From NCBI RefSeq assembly GCF_018402495.1, contig NZ_JAGYIU010000004.1, positions 516,417-580,416 of the forward strand: a stretch of 64,000 nt of DNA. The letters are read 5' to 3'. The notes under the pieces were generated by a model. It was not told the origin of the DNA. It made no database searches and was given only the letters and a program-made list of their open reading frames with translations. Each line of letters opens with the position of its first letter. Position 1 is the first letter of the stretch. Origin of the DNA: Pseudoalteromonas sp. (GTDB lineage: Bacteria > Pseudomonadota > Gammaproteobacteria > Enterobacterales > Alteromonadaceae). This document shows, one piece after another, positions 44,648 to 55,282 of the stretch. The translations under genes were made by a program, and so were the position numbers.

Positions 44648-45775
44648 ATGAGCATGCAAAGTTCGTTTTCAGAGGATGATAAACGCTACATGGCTCGCGC
44701 TATCGAACTGGCAAAAAAAGGGCGCTTTACCACCACTCCTAATCCTAATGTTGGCTGCGTACTCGTAAAAAATAATAAAGTAATAGGTGAAGGGTTTCAT
44801 CAGTTAGCGGGTCAAGGTCACGCAGAGGTAAACGCACTGGCTATGGCTGGCGAAAATGCCAAAGGCGCAACCGCTTATGTAACACTTGAGCCTTGCAGTC
44901 ATTATGGTCGAACACCGCCATGTGCTGAAGGGCTAAAAGTAGCAGGTGTTAAAAAAGTGATTGCTGCAATGGTTGACAGCAACCCGCAAGTTGCAGGCAA
45001 AGGTCTGAAAATTTTAGCGGATGCTGGTATAGAAGTTGCTCACGGATTACTTGAAGCGCAAGCTCGCGCATTAAACCTTGGGTTTTTTAAGCGCATGGAG
45101 CAGGGGTTACCCTTTGTGACCTGCAAAATGGCCGCCAGTATTGATGGTAAAACGGCGCTTAAAAACGGCCAAAGTAAATGGATAACAGGCCCCGCTGCGC
45201 GCCAAGATGTGCAACTATACCGAGCACAAAGCTGTGCAATTTTAACCGGTGCCGATACGGTATTAATGGATGATGCAAAATTAAATGTGCGCCCTGAAGA
45301 GCTACCGAATTCTTTACCTACTGATTTACCACTGCGTCAACCGGTTCGCGCTATTATTGATTCTCAAAATAGGCTTACTCCTGAACTTGCGTTATTTTCA
45401 ATTCAAAGTGAGGTGATAATATTTACCACTCGGGTTGATAAATCACATCAGTGGCCTCATTTTGTTAAACAGATTGAAGTACCTCAAAATAATAATAAAG
45501 TAGATTTACTGGCCGTGTTACGCACGCTCGCCCAATTGCAGTTTAATAACGTATGGTTAGAGGCCGGAGCAACACTGGCCGGTAAAATGACAGAACTTGA
45601 TTTAATCGATGAGTTTGTTTTTTACATTGCGCCCAAATTAATGGGCGGCGATGCAAAAAGTTTACTGAACTTCCCAGAGTTAATGAGTATGCAAAATACC
45701 ATTAATTTAACTTTTAATGAGTGTGTGCCAATCGGTGATGATTTACGTATCACGGCGATAAAAAAAGCACATTAA
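44648..45775 (+). CDS. ribD: Bifunctional pyrimidine deaminase/reductase
   Basis: 375 residues. The deaminase half has the zinc site HAEVNAL and PCSHYGRTPPCAEGL; the reductase half starts at FVTCKMAASIDGKTAL and ends with PKLMGGDAKSLL. It catalyses the second and third steps from GTP to riboflavin. Second gene of the nrdR-rib-nus run. Confidence 0.96.
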   Translation: MSMQSSFSEDDKRYMARAIELAKKGRFTTTPNPNVGCVLVKNNKVIGEGFHQLAGQGHAEVNALAMAGENAKGATAYVTLEPCSHYGRTPPCAEGLKVAGVKKVIAAMVDSNPQVAGKGLKILADAGIEVAHGLLEAQARALNLGFFKRMEQGLPFVTCKMAASIDGKTALKNGQSKWITGPAARQDVQLYRAQSCAILTGADTVLMDDAKLNVRPEELPNSLPTDLPLRQPVRAIIDSQNRLTPELALFSIQSEVIIFTTRVDKSHQWPHFVKQIEVPQNNNKVDLLAVLRTLAQLQFNNVWLEAGATLAGKMTELDLIDEFVFYIAPKLMGGDAKSLLNFPELMSMQNTINLTFNECVPIGDDLRITAIKKAH

Positions 45776-45799
45776 TCATTTTATATAAAGAGCAGCACT

Positions 45800-46453
45800 A
45801 TGTTTACTGGAATAGTTGAAGCAACAGGTAAAATTGCGTTATTACAAAAAAAACAAGGTGATTTAGCTATTCGTATTCAAAGTAAAAACCTTGATATGAG
45901 TGATGTTAAGTTAGGCGACAGTATTGCAACCAATGGTGTATGCCTAACGGTTGTTGATAAGCATATTGATGGTTTTAGTGCTGACTTATCAAATGAGACA
46001 ATTAGCTTAACGGGGTTTGCACATTACACATTGGGGCAAACGGTAAACCTTGAAAAGGCAATGCAACCCGTTTCGCGCCTCGGTGGTCATTTAGTGTCTG
46101 GCCATGTAGATGGTATTGCCACTATCACAGCGATTAATGCCAATGCGCGAGCAACAGACTATTGGTTAGCCACCGATGAAAATTTAATGAAATACATTCC
46201 TTACAAAGGGTCGGTTTGTATTGATGGTATTAGCCTGACGGTTAATGCAGTTGAAGGTAATAAATTTAAACTGACGATTGTGCCCCACACCAGCGGGCAA
46301 ACGACCATAGCTGACTTTAAAGTTGGCACCCAGGTTAATTTAGAGGTCGACCAAATAGCACGTTATTTAGAGCGCCTAGTTAGAGGGGCTGAGCAGCCTA
46401 CGGGTTCAGATATTTCGATGAGCTTACTCGCCAAAGCGGGCTTTATAAAATAA
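45800..46453 (+). CDS. ribE: Riboflavin synthase, alpha chain
   Basis: 217 residues with the two lumazine-binding repeats: [12 protein letters not shown]...[13 protein letters not shown] (1-50) and [13 protein letters not shown]...[11 protein letters not shown] (about 97-150). It dismutates two 6,7-dimethyl-8-ribityllumazine molecules to riboflavin. It is called ribC in E. coli. AAAGAG precedes the ATG, 24 nt after ribD. Confidence 0.96.
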   Translation: MFTGIVEATGKIALLQKKQGDLAIRIQSKNLDMSDVKLGDSIATNGVCLTVVDKHIDGFSADLSNETISLTGFAHYTLGQTVNLEKAMQPVSRLGGHLVSGHVDGIATITAINANARATDYWLATDENLMKYIPYKGSVCIDGISLTVNAVEGNKFKLTIVPHTSGQTTIADFKVGTQVNLEVDQIARYLERLVRGAEQPTGSDISMSLLAKAGFIK

Positions 46454-46481
46454 CGACATTGACAACTTATACGAGCAACTT

Positions 46482-47594
46482 ATGAATTTAAATAGCGCAC
46501 AAGAAATAATTGATGACATTAAAGCCGGTAAAATGGTTATTTTAATGGATGATGAAGACAGAGAAAATGAAGGCGATTTAATTATTGCTGCTGAACACAT
46601 TAGTGCAGAAGCGATTAACTTTATGGCGACTCATGGCCGTGGACTAATTTGTTTAACGATGACTCAAGAGCGTTGCTCGCAGCTTGATTTACCATTAATG
46701 GTAAAAAATAATGGTGCCGCATTCTCAACTAATTTCACTATGTCGATTGAAGCATCAAAAGGGGTTACCACAGGTATTTCTGCAGCGGATCGTGCCCGCA
46801 CTGTTCAAGCTGCCATCGCGAAAGGCGCTGTGCCAAGCGATATTGTACAACCAGGTCATATTTTTCCTATTATGGCGCAACCAGGCGGCGTGTTAACACG
46901 TGCAGGGCATACAGAAGCAGGGTGTGACTTAGCGCGTTTAGCAGGGCTTGAGCCATCATCAGTGATTGTAGAAATCCTAAATGAAGATGGCACCATGGCG
47001 CGTCGTCCTGATTTAGAAGTATTTGCTAAGCAACATGATATTAAAATTGGCACCATTGCTGATTTAATCGAGTACCGTAACCTAAACGAAACCACAATTG
47101 AGCAAGTTGCAAAATGTAAATTGCCAACTGAACATGGTGAGTTTGACTTAGTGACTTACAAAGACACTATAGACGGTCAGCTGCATTATGCATTACTTAA
47201 AGGTGAAATAAAGCCACAAGAACCGACCTTAGTACGTGTGCATTTACAAAGTACCTTTAACGATATTTTACTCTCTGATCGCAATGCTGACCGTAGTTGG
47301 GGTTTATCGCAAGCAATGGCTTATGTTGCCGAGCATAATGGTGTTTTAGTTATTTTAGCAAAGCAAGAAAGTACTGAAGAGTTAGAGGCTACAGTTAAAG
47401 CGTTTGCTGCAGAGGATGCCGGTGAAAATGTAACACCGCGTAAATTCCAAGGCACTTCACGTACCGTAGGTGTTGGCTCTCAAATTCTGGCAGATTTAGG
47501 AATCCAAAAAATGCGTTTGATGAGCTTACCAAAAAAATACCATGCATTATCAGGGTTCCATTTAGAAGTGGTTGACTACGTAGAGCCACAATAA
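46482..47594 (+). CDS. ribB: 3,4-dihydroxy-2-butanone 4-phosphate synthase fused to a degenerate GTP cyclohydrolase II domain
   Basis: 370 residues. The N-terminal half (1-200) is an intact DHBP synthase: [35 protein letters not shown] and [13 protein letters not shown]. The C-terminal half (about 205-370) has the length and position of GTP cyclohydrolase II, but the zinc-binding SLRCDCG region and its upstream Cys are absent; the corresponding stretch reads [20 protein letters not shown] with no cysteines. This matches the RibBX variant described in Proteobacteria, where the C-terminal domain has no cyclohydrolase activity. A separate ribA is therefore expected elsewhere. Confidence 0.93.
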   Translation: MNLNSAQEIIDDIKAGKMVILMDDEDRENEGDLIIAAEHISAEAINFMATHGRGLICLTMTQERCSQLDLPLMVKNNGAAFSTNFTMSIEASKGVTTGISAADRARTVQAAIAKGAVPSDIVQPGHIFPIMAQPGGVLTRAGHTEAGCDLARLAGLEPSSVIVEILNEDGTMARRPDLEVFAKQHDIKIGTIADLIEYRNLNETTIEQVAKCKLPTEHGEFDLVTYKDTIDGQLHYALLKGEIKPQEPTLVRVHLQSTFNDILLSDRNADRSWGLSQAMAYVAEHNGVLVILAKQESTEELEATVKAFAAEDAGENVTPRKFQGTSRTVGVGSQILADLGIQKMRLMSLPKKYHALSGFHLEVVDYVEPQ

Positions 47595-47687
47595 TTACGC
47601 GCTAGGTTATTATTTTATTTATGTGGTATAATGCGCAGCAATTTTTGCGCAACCGAAATCGCTTAAACTTATTTTTAGGGTTATCAA

Positions 47688-48152
47688 ATGAAAATTATTG
47701 AAGGTAATAAATACGCTCCAGGCAAAAAGTTTGCCATTGTCATTTCTCGTTTTAATGACTTTATTGGTAGTAGCTTGCTTGCAGGTGCTGTTGATGAGCT
47801 AAAACGTACTGGTGGAGTATCAGAAGACGATATTACCGTGATTTACGTACCCGGTGCGGTTGAATTACCTTTAGCAGCGAAACGCGTTGCAGCAAAAAAA
47901 GAATATGATGCAATTATCGCCTTAGGTGTGGTGATCAGAGGGGGCACGCCTCACTTTGATCTCGTCGCTGGCGAGTCAAATAAAGGGCTTGCGCAAGTAT
48001 CACTTGAGTATGATATCCCGGTTGCATTTGGCGTATTAACCACTGAAAGCATTGAGCAAGCAATTGAGCGCGCAGGTACCAAAATGGGTAACAAAGGCGG
48101 CGAAGCTGCTTTAGGTGCGCTTGAAATGGTTAATGTGTTAGATAAAATTTAA
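47688..48152 (+). CDS. ribH: 6,7-dimethyl-8-ribityllumazine synthase
   Basis: 154 residues. [40 protein letters not shown] and [17 protein letters not shown] (catalytic His in THF position) are the active-site loops. It joins DHBP and the RibD product into lumazine. It lies 93 nt after ribB and 15 nt before nusB. No FMN riboswitch is visible in the gap. Confidence 0.97.
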   Translation: MKIIEGNKYAPGKKFAIVISRFNDFIGSSLLAGAVDELKRTGGVSEDDITVIYVPGAVELPLAAKRVAAKKEYDAIIALGVVIRGGTPHFDLVAGESNKGLAQVSLEYDIPVAFGVLTTESIEQAIERAGTKMGNKGGEAALGALEMVNVLDKI

Positions 48153-48167
48153 GTTTAAGGAATTTTT

Positions 48168-48581
48168 GTGAAACCAGCAGCAAGACGTAAAGCACGTATC
48201 TTAGCACTTCAGGCCGTATATTCATGGCAATTAAGCGGCAATGCGATTGCCGATATCGAACAACAAATGTTGATCGAAAACGATGTGACTAAAATTGATG
48301 TTGAATATTTTAAAGATTTAGCGCGTGGAGTTGCCGTAAATCATAAGCAACTAGACGAAGCTGTATCGCCTCATTTAACTCGTCCATTTGATGAATTAGA
48401 CGAAGTTGAACGTGCAATCTTACGTTTAAGCAGCTACGAGCTTAAATTTCGTGAAGATGTTCCTTACAAAGTGGCTATCAATGAAAGCATTGAATTAGCG
48501 AAAATGTTTGGCGCTGAAGATAGCCATAAATTTGTAAACGGTGTACTTGATAAAGCTGTAAAACAGTTACGCAAGTCATAA
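48168..48581 (+). CDS. nusB: Transcription antitermination factor NusB
   Basis: 137 residues, all-helical Nus[21 protein letters not shown] at the start and [34 protein letters not shown] at the end. It binds boxA RNA with NusE during rRNA transcription. The start is GTG, with AAGGA 6 nt upstream. A terminator-like hairpin follows and separates it from thiL. Confidence 0.96.
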   Translation: MKPAARRKARILALQAVYSWQLSGNAIADIEQQMLIENDVTKIDVEYFKDLARGVAVNHKQLDEAVSPHLTRPFDELDEVERAILRLSSYELKFREDVPYKVAINESIELAKMFGAEDSHKFVNGVLDKAVKQLRKS

Positions 48582-48639
48582 CAACTTAAGCTGCATATTA
48601 ATTTTAAGTGAGTTGTTACAAATAACCGTTAAAAAGGAG

Positions 48640-48662
48640 AGCCGGCATAGGCCGGCTTTTTT
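48640..48662 (+). terminator. Terminator-like hairpin between nusB and thiL
   Basis: 7-bp GC-rich stem AGCCGGC/GCCGGCT, loop ATAG, then T6. The thiL ATG lies only 4 nt after the T run, and an AAGGAG ribosome site lies immediately 5' of the stem. Confidence 0.8.
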
Positions 48663-48666
48663 GTGT

Positions 48667-49641
48667 ATGAAGGAATTTGAATTAATTAATCACTACTTTA
48701 AAGGTCGTGGTATTACTCGCCGCGATGTTAATTTAGGGATTGGAGATGACTGTGCGCTTGTCACAGTACCAGCAAACTGTCAGCTTGCTGTAACAACAGA
48801 TACCTTAGTGGCTGGGGTGCATTTTTTTCACGATATCTCTCCTCGCGCATTAGGGCATCGAGCTCTGGCTGTAAATTTAAGTGATTTAGCTGCCATGGGC
48901 GCAGAGCCTACCTGGGTATCGGTTGCACTTACGTTGCCAAGTATCGATCCACAATGGATTGCAGAGCTGACTGACGGCATGCATGAAATTGCTGAGTACT
49001 TTAATGTACAAATTATTGGTGGCGATACGACTCAAGGCCCACTCAGTATTACTATTTGTGCAAAAGGCACGGTTCCTGAAGGTAAAGCACTGCGTCGAAG
49101 TGGCGCAAAAGTGGGCGACTGGATTTTTGTAACCGGACCGCTAGGTGATGCTGGTTTGGCTATTGAGTCAAAAAAACAAGGTTTGCCAGTTGCACCTGAA
49201 CATTTAAAGCATATTAATAAATGTTTAAACTTTCCAACGCCACGCGTGGCCGCCGGACAAGTTTTGCGTGGCTTAGCGTCATCAGCTATTGATATTTCAG
49301 ACGGTTTACTTGCTGATTTAGGGCACATTTTGGATTTGTCACAGGTCAGTGCAACAATCAATATTGAAAATGTACCCACTTCTGATTCGATGCAAGCGAG
49401 TCTTGATTTTGAGCAACAGCTTCCTTTTATACTCAACTATGGCGATGACTATGAACTACTTTATACCGTCCCGGACAGTAATAAGAGTATGCTCGATATT
49501 AAGTTGCGCCAATACGGTGTAGAAGCAACCTGTATCGGCCAAATCAAAAGTGGTGACGGGAATATAGAATTATTACACCAAGGTGAAAAGTTTGTTTTTG
49601 AGCACAAAGGCTTTGAGCACTTTTCCAAGGAGCAGGTTTGA
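48667..49641 (+). CDS. thiL: Thiamine-monophosphate kinase
   Basis: 324 residues. LGIGDDCALV, VTTDTLVAGVHF, LSDLAAMGAEPTW, IGGDTTQGP and ISDGLLADLGHI are the ATP- and magnesium-binding motifs of ThiL. It makes thiamine diphosphate from thiamine monophosphate. Start at MKEFELI (48667), matching the family; a TTG 54 nt upstream would read through the hairpin. The next gene, pgpA, overlaps the stop by 3 nt. Confidence 0.95.
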   Translation: MKEFELINHYFKGRGITRRDVNLGIGDDCALVTVPANCQLAVTTDTLVAGVHFFHDISPRALGHRALAVNLSDLAAMGAEPTWVSVALTLPSIDPQWIAELTDGMHEIAEYFNVQIIGGDTTQGPLSITICAKGTVPEGKALRRSGAKVGDWIFVTGPLGDAGLAIESKKQGLPVAPEHLKHINKCLNFPTPRVAAGQVLRGLASSAIDISDGLLADLGHILDLSQVSATINIENVPTSDSMQASLDFEQQLPFILNYGDDYELLYTVPDSNKSMLDIKLRQYGVEATCIGQIKSGDGNIELLHQGEKFVFEHKGFEHFSKEQV

Positions 49642-50123
49642 ATAAAAACCGATTATTTAATTTAAAACGCCCACATCAATTTTTTGGTTTGGGTTTTGGT
49701 ACAGGGCTTGCGCCTAAAGCACCGGGTACATTTGGTACCTTAGCAGCATTGCCGTTTATTTTTATTACTATGCATTTTCCGCTATGGTTACAAATTGTAT
49801 TTGCACTCGTGATTAGTATATTTGGTATTTGGGCATGTGGGAAAACAGCTGATGACCTTCAAGTTCATGATCACCCAGCTATTGTTTGGGATGAAGTCGC
49901 TGGTTACTATATCACTATGATAGGCGCAGCACTTAATTGGCAAACATTATTGGTGGGCTTTTTACTTTTTCGCTTTTTTGATATAGCAAAGCCAGGGCCG
50001 ATTCGTATACTTGATAAACGTGCTCATGGTGGGTTTGGTATTATGGCCGATGATGTACTTGCAGGTATTTTTTCGCTTATTTGTTTGCAAGCATTGATAA
50101 AAGTAGGTTTACTACCCTTTTAA
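49638..50123 (+). CDS. pgpA: Phosphatidylglycerophosphatase A
   Basis: 161 residues. FFGLGFGTGLAPKAPGTFGTLAALP, VWDEVAGYYITM and FDIAKPGPIRILDK are the PgpA motifs; four hydrophobic helices place it in the inner membrane. It dephosphorylates phosphatidylglycerol phosphate. The start is TTG, overlapping the thiL stop (TTGA), with AAGGAG about 5 nt upstream, so translation is coupled to thiL. Confidence 0.94.
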   Translation: MNKNRLFNLKRPHQFFGLGFGTGLAPKAPGTFGTLAALPFIFITMHFPLWLQIVFALVISIFGIWACGKTADDLQVHDHPAIVWDEVAGYYITMIGAALNWQTLLVGFLLFRFFDIAKPGPIRILDKRAHGGFGIMADDVLAGIFSLICLQALIKVGLLPF

Positions 50124-50154
50124 TTTATTATTTGTTTAACTAGGTGGCAGCACT

Positions 50155-53100
50155 ATGATGCGATTTTTATTGGTTTGTGTACTCTTGATGTGTGCCATGC
50201 CAAGTACGGCTTCAATTACTGATTACGTAGTTAAACAATGGAACATTAAAGACGGACTTCCCTCACAATCCCTCAAAAGTGTGGTGCAAGATAACCAAGG
50301 CTACATGTGGCTTGGTACGCAATTCGGATTAAGCCGATTTGATGGTAACACGTTTACTAATTTCAATACCCAAAACAGTCTATTTTTACCTAATAACGGT
50401 ATTAATAAGTTATTGATTGATAAGCAAGGACTGTTGTGGATAGGCACGAAAAATGGCCTTGTGGTCATAGATCCTGAAAAACTAACCGCACAAGAGTTTA
50501 ATATTAAGGGCCCTGTAAGAGATATTCTTGAGGACTCCAAAGGCAGTATTTGGATTGCTGCCAATGGGCTTTATTATATAGATAGAAGCCAAATAGAGCT
50601 ACGTGACCAACTCAACAATCCCAGCCCTATCGTTAATGCCACCGCAATCACCCAAATAGTGGGCTCAGTGAGTAAAATGGCACTCTCACCAGAGGGTATT
50701 TGGCTGGTTAACGATCGTAATTTATTACGTTTAACGCAAAGCTCGTCTAACTTTTCTAAGCTGCGTTTAGAGCTGACTGCTAAAGTCGCTTTGCCCGATC
50801 GTTTAGCACAAACAATAGTGCATGACTTATCTTTCTTAAGCGGCAACCTTTATCTTGCTTCTGAACTAGGTGCTTACTTTTTAGATTTAGATGACGAGCT
50901 ACGCCCATTTCCATTGCCTAATATTAATAACTCAGCTGTTTATAAGTTTATGAGTGACGGAAATGGTGGGCTGTGGGTATCGACTTATGGGCGTTTATTA
51001 TTCAGAGGGAAGTCGAATAATTGGCAATGGGTTGAGCCCAGTCAGTTAGATCAAAGTATTTGGTTTGCCGATATATACAGAGATGATGAAAATAACATAT
51101 GGTTAGCGAGTTTTAGTGAAGGACTATGGCTTGCTCACGAAGGACGTGTTGAGCGTCATTCAGCTATATCTGAAATGACCGAAGCAGTAATGGCTATTAG
51201 TAAATCGCCAGAGGGTAAGCTGTGGATCGCGAATAAAAGTGGTGTAGGTTATTATGATGAAGATAAAACCTTTATAAATGTTATTAATAGCGCTAAGTAT
51301 GGCAATGCCTCTGTCTATGATCTCCAGTTTGAAGGCGACCGTTTATATTTAGCAACTGGCAGAGGTTTATTTTTTTACGAGGCGAATACGCTTTATAGTT
51401 TTCCAGCCCGAGCACTAAATGATAACCCCATATTTGCTATTAGCACCTCAACAAGGGGAGGGTTATGGATTGGCACAGGAAGAGGGTTATTTCGTTTAAA
51501 TTATAATGGACTAAATCCATTTGCTTATAATGCTTTTTTAAGTAGTAAATTTATTACATACGTTTTAGACAAACCTAATTTTGGTGTGATAGGCACAAGT
51601 AAAGGTGCGTATTATTTCACTGACCGAGGGATTGAAAAAGTGGGCGATCAGACGAGCCTCGAAAGTGCTTATGTAACCAGTATTTTGCATATAGAGGGTG
51701 TTGGTATTTTAATAGGCTCACTTAATGATGGCTTATTTTATCGCAGTGGCCAAGGGCAATGGCAGCAATTGGATGCCGCCAATGGACTACCATATGGCTC
51801 TATCTTTAGTCTTAAGTACGATGACACTTCAAAACGAATTTGGGTAAGCACCATGAAAGGGGTTTATCGCATGCCGGTTAAACAATTTAAAGGTCATATT
51901 GAAAGTCTAAAAGTGGAAGAGGTGATTTCTTCATTTGATCGACAGCTTGATGGTAAAGCAAGCCAATGTTGTAATGGTCTTGGCCACGATGCAGTAGTTG
52001 ATATGGATAATTCAATTTGGTATCCCAGCTTACAAGGGATAGTTGAAATTCCTAAAGATGTGGAATTATTTGGGTTACGGCGATTAAAGCCAACAATCGA
52101 AACACTTATAACACCATCGCGTAACTTAACTGCGGCCGCATCAAGTAAAAAGCCGATGCTAAAAAAAGATGAACGCGATGTCACAATAAAATACACCGCC
52201 ATTGATTATTACGCACCAAGCAGTATTGAATTTAGATATAAGCTTAATGGTTTAGACAGTGATTGGCGTTATGCGAGTAATCGTCGAGAAGCTATTTATA
52301 CTAACTTACCTGCAGGTATGTTTTTATTTGAATTAGAAACAAAGCGCCAAGGTGAAGACTGGGGCAAAGCGCAATCGGCCGAGTACGCTTTTGTGGTGCC
52401 TGAACGGTTTGGCGAAACCATATACTTTAGATTACTGATCACAAGTGGCTTTGTTTTACTCTTTTATTTAGTGTTTTGGGTATTTAAAGCGCAAGAGCGG
52501 CGCAAACAGCAAGTTCTAGAAGGGCTTATTACTGAACGCACCCTTGAGCTTCGCCAAGCCAATGACAAATTAAACCAAGTGAACTCGCAGCTTAAATTGG
52601 TTAGCCATTCGGATGAGTTAACGGGGCTGAGAAGCCGTCGATTTTTGTTTGATCAACTACCAAAAGATATTGAGCACTTTCAGCGTAACTCCCAGTCATT
52701 ACAGGCTCAAGGTAAATCGCTAGTTTTATTAATTATTAATTTAGATAATTTTAGCCGCATTAATGATGCTTATGGCCCTATTGCGGGAGATAGCTGTTTA
52801 CAGCAAGTTGCGGCACTGCTTAACTCGCGCACCCAAGGTTCTGATTATGTTGCCCGTTGGAGTGGTGATGAATTTTTACTTTTATTACGCGACTTTAAAT
52901 GTAATTTAATCGATAGTTATGTTTCTGAGTTATGTCAAGCGATTGCAGATTATACGTTTCAACTTCCTAATGGTGAAACAACGAATATAACAGCATCAGT
53001 TGGATGGTCGTTCTATCCGTTACCTCTTTTAGGTGGGCAAGTAATTAGTTGGGAAACATCAATTAATTTAGCTGATATGGCATTACATCAAGTTAAAAAG

Positions 53101-53241
53101 CGCGGAGGCGATGGCGTTGCTAATATTACCTTTGATGAGCAATTAGATGCGTTTGAGTTTGAGCAAAACCCAAATGTTGAACAACAAATTGACTTATTAC
53201 AAACTAATGGCTTAGCCGATATTAAGGTGTGGATGCGCTAG
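50155..53241 (+). CDS. Two-component-type propeller sensor diguanylate cyclase (Reg_prop-YYY-TM-GGDEF)
   Basis: 1028 residues: signal peptide 1-21, two seven-blade Reg_prop propellers about 25-650 (repeated WLGT and LWIGTxxGL motifs), a Y_Y_Y beta-sandwich about 680-760, one membrane helix about 762-782, a short coiled coil and a C-terminal GGDEF domain (about 825-1000). The active-site loop is SGDEF. The I-site RxxD is QGSD, so c-di-GMP feedback inhibition is likely lost. In Bacteroidetes such periplasmic propellers sense glycans together with a kinase; here the output is a predicted cyclase. Ligand unknown. Terminator shared with dxs. Confidence 0.9.
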   Translation: MMRFLLVCVLLMCAMPSTASITDYVVKQWNIKDGLPSQSLKSVVQDNQGYMWLGTQFGLSRFDGNTFTNFNTQNSLFLPNNGINKLLIDKQGLLWIGTKNGLVVIDPEKLTAQEFNIKGPVRDILEDSKGSIWIAANGLYYIDRSQIELRDQLNNPSPIVNATAITQIVGSVSKMALSPEGIWLVNDRNLLRLTQSSSNFSKLRLELTAKVALPDRLAQTIVHDLSFLSGNLYLASELGAYFLDLDDELRPFPLPNINNSAVYKFMSDGNGGLWVSTYGRLLFRGKSNNWQWVEPSQLDQSIWFADIYRDDENNIWLASFSEGLWLAHEGRVERHSAISEMTEAVMAISKSPEGKLWIANKSGVGYYDEDKTFINVINSAKYGNASVYDLQFEGDRLYLATGRGLFFYEANTLYSFPARALNDNPIFAISTSTRGGLWIGTGRGLFRLNYNGLNPFAYNAFLSSKFITYVLDKPNFGVIGTSKGAYYFTDRGIEKVGDQTSLESAYVTSILHIEGVGILIGSLNDGLFYRSGQGQWQQLDAANGLPYGSIFSLKYDDTSKRIWVSTMKGVYRMPVKQFKGHIESLKVEEVISSFDRQLDGKASQCCNGLGHDAVVDMDNSIWYPSLQGIVEIPKDVELFGLRRLKPTIETLITPSRNLTAAASSKKPMLKKDERDVTIKYTAIDYYAPSSIEFRYKLNGLDSDWRYASNRREAIYTNLPAGMFLFELETKRQGEDWGKAQSAEYAFVVPERFGETIYFRLLITSGFVLLFYLVFWVFKAQERRKQQVLEGLITERTLELRQANDKLNQVNSQLKLVSHSDELTGLRSRRFLFDQLPKDIEHFQRNSQSLQAQGKSLVLLIINLDNFSRINDAYGPIAGDSCLQQVAALLNSRTQGSDYVARWSGDEFLLLLRDFKCNLIDSYVSELCQAIADYTFQLPNGETTNITASVGWSFYPLPLLGGQVISWETSINLADMALHQVKKRGGDGVANITFDEQLDAFEFEQNPNVEQQIDLLQTNGLADIKVWMR

Positions 53242-53259
53242 CGATAATAAGAGAATAAT

Positions 53260-53287
53260 AAAAAAGGAGCCGATGGCTCCTTTTTTT
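53260..53287. terminator. Bidirectional terminator between the GGDEF gene and dxs
   Basis: 12-bp stem AAAAAAGGAGCC/GGCTCCTTTTTT with loop GAT, flanked by A and T runs. Confidence 0.88.
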
Positions 53288-53304
53288 ATTAAACGCAATA
53301 CGTG

Positions 53305-55167
53305 CTAGCTTATAAATGTTTTTATTGAAGTTAAAATTCCGTGCTCACCTAGCCCCATTTCATCGTGCATTTGTTGTTGTGTACCGTGTTTAATAAATTC
53401 ATCCGGTATACCTAGGTTAAGTATTTTTACTGCTGTTTTTTTGCTCGCTAAATATTCATTAACCGCAGAGCCAGCTCCACCTGCAATCGCATTGTCCTCA
53501 AGGGTAACAATCACATCATGATTACAAATTAGCTCATTGATTAACACCGTATCAAGAGGCTTAATAAATCGCATGTTAACTAAAGTGGCATTGAGCTCAT
53601 CAGTGGCAAGTTGTGCGTTTTCAAGCAATGTACCAAATGACAATATTGCCACTTTAGTACCTTTTTTAACAACAGCGGCTTTACCAATTTCAAGTTGCTG
53701 CATCGTGCTTTGAATTTCTGCTGTACCAGCGCTACCACGTGGATAACGAACGGCAACAGGACAATTAGCTTGATAGCCAGTATAAAGCATTTGACGACAC
53801 TCGTTGGTATCGCTTGGCGCCATAATAACCATATTAGGAATGCAGCGCATAAAGCTTAAGTCGTAGGCGCCTTGATGAGTTTCACCATCGGCCCCAACAA
53901 TACCTGCACGGTCAATAGCAAATAACACCGGTAAATTTTGCAATGCAACATCGTGGATTAGTTGATCGTACGCACGTTGTAAAAAGCTAGAATAAATAGC
54001 CACAACAGGTTTTAAGCCTTCACAGGCAAAACCTGCAGCAAGGGTCACTGCGTGTTGTTCTGCTATTGCTACGTCAAAGTATTGCTCGGGGTGTTCTTTA
54101 GAAAAACGTACCATACCCGACCCTTCACGCATAGCAGGGGTGATTGCCATTAGTTTACTGTCTTGCTTGGCCATGTCGCAAAGCCAATCACCAAACACGT
54201 TAGAAAAGGTCGCTGCACCAGGCTTAGATTTAGGCAAGCTTAGTGTTGTAGGATCAAACTTTGGTACGCCATGATAGCCAATCGGATCGGCTTCGGCAGG
54301 TTTGTAACCTTTGCCTTTTTGCGTTTTTATATGTAAAAGCTGTGGGCCTTTTAAGTTACGCATATTGCGCAGCGTATCAACCAACATATTCACATCATGG
54401 CCATCAATTGGGCCAATATAATTTAGACCTAATTCTTCAAAAAAGGTACCTGGGATCATCATTCCTTTGATATGCTCTTCCATGCGGCTGGCTAGCTCTT
54501 TGACCGGTGGCACGCCAGAGAGTAGCTTTTTACTGCCTTCACGGATGTTGGTATAAAAGCTACCTGATAAAATACGCGCAAAGTGATTGTTTAATGCACC
54601 CACATTTTCAGATATCGACATTTCGTTATCGTTTAAAATGATCAGCATGTCTGATTTAACATCACCTAGGTGGTTCATAGCCTCAAAAGCCATACCTGCG
54701 GTAATTGCACCATCGCCTATTACTGCAACTGTTTTACGCCCTTTGCCCTCTTTTTGTGCTGCGATAGACATACCCAAGGCTGCAGAAATCGATGTGCTTG
54801 AGTGGCCAACACTAAAGGTATCGTATTTACTTTCGTCTCTAAATGGGAAAGGGTGCAATCCATCTTTTTGACGAATCGTATGCATTTGGTCGCGACGGCC
54901 CGTCAGTATTTTATGCGGATAAGCTTGATGACCCACATCCCAAACTAAACGGTCATCGGGTGTGTTGTACACATAATGCAGTGCAACGGTCAGTTCTACG
55001 GTTCCTAAACCTGACGCTAAATGGCCGCTACTTTGCGATACCGAATTGAGTAAATAGTCACGCAATTCATGGCTAAATGCAGGAAGCTTATCTTGTGCTA
55101 AATCTCGCAAATGGGCTGGTTCGTTCACCAAATTAAGTAATGGATACTTGCTGCTATCAAGTGTCAT
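53305..55167 (-). CDS. dxs: 1-deoxy-D-xylulose-5-phosphate synthase
   Basis: 620-residue thiamine-diphosphate enzyme. [20 protein letters not shown] holds the cofactor GDG motif, [16 protein letters not shown] the catalytic Glu, and [22 protein letters not shown] the transketolase-like core. It makes the first intermediate of the MEP isoprenoid pathway. Last gene of the xseB-ispA-dxs group; a 115-nt gap separates it from ispA. Confidence 0.97.
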   Translation of the reverse strand: MTLDSSKYPLLNLVNEPAHLRDLAQDKLPAFSHELRDYLLNSVSQSSGHLASGLGTVELTVALHYVYNTPDDRLVWDVGHQAYPHKILTGRRDQMHTIRQKDGLHPFPFRDESKYDTFSVGHSSTSISAALGMSIAAQKEGKGRKTVAVIGDGAITAGMAFEAMNHLGDVKSDMLIILNDNEMSISENVGALNNHFARILSGSFYTNIREGSKKLLSGVPPVKELASRMEEHIKGMMIPGTFFEELGLNYIGPIDGHDVNMLVDTLRNMRNLKGPQLLHIKTQKGKGYKPAEADPIGYHGVPKFDPTTLSLPKSKPGAATFSNVFGDWLCDMAKQDSKLMAITPAMREGSGMVRFSKEHPEQYFDVAIAEQHAVTLAAGFACEGLKPVVAIYSSFLQRAYDQLIHDVALQNLPVLFAIDRAGIVGADGETHQGAYDLSFMRCIPNMVIMAPSDTNECRQMLYTGYQANCPVAVRYPRGSAGTAEIQSTMQQLEIGKAAVVKKGTKVAILSFGTLLENAQLATDELNATLVNMRFIKPLDTVLINELICNHDVIVTLEDNAIAGGAGSAVNEYLASKKTAVKILNLGIPDEFIKHGTQQQMHDEMGLGEHGILTSIKTFIS

Positions 55168-55282
55168 GGTTTTTTATATATCCTTCGCTAATATTAACCC
55201 TCCTCAAAACAAACGAGGTTTAAAAGGTGACTTAATATTCAGTAATAATTTTATACTAGGAGTTAATACGCTTTAGCCGTGT

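Noticed and set aside
45776..47687. FMN riboswitch near the riboflavin genes
   Set aside because: The gaps before ribE, ribB and ribH are only 24-93 nt and lack RFN-element sequence motifs.
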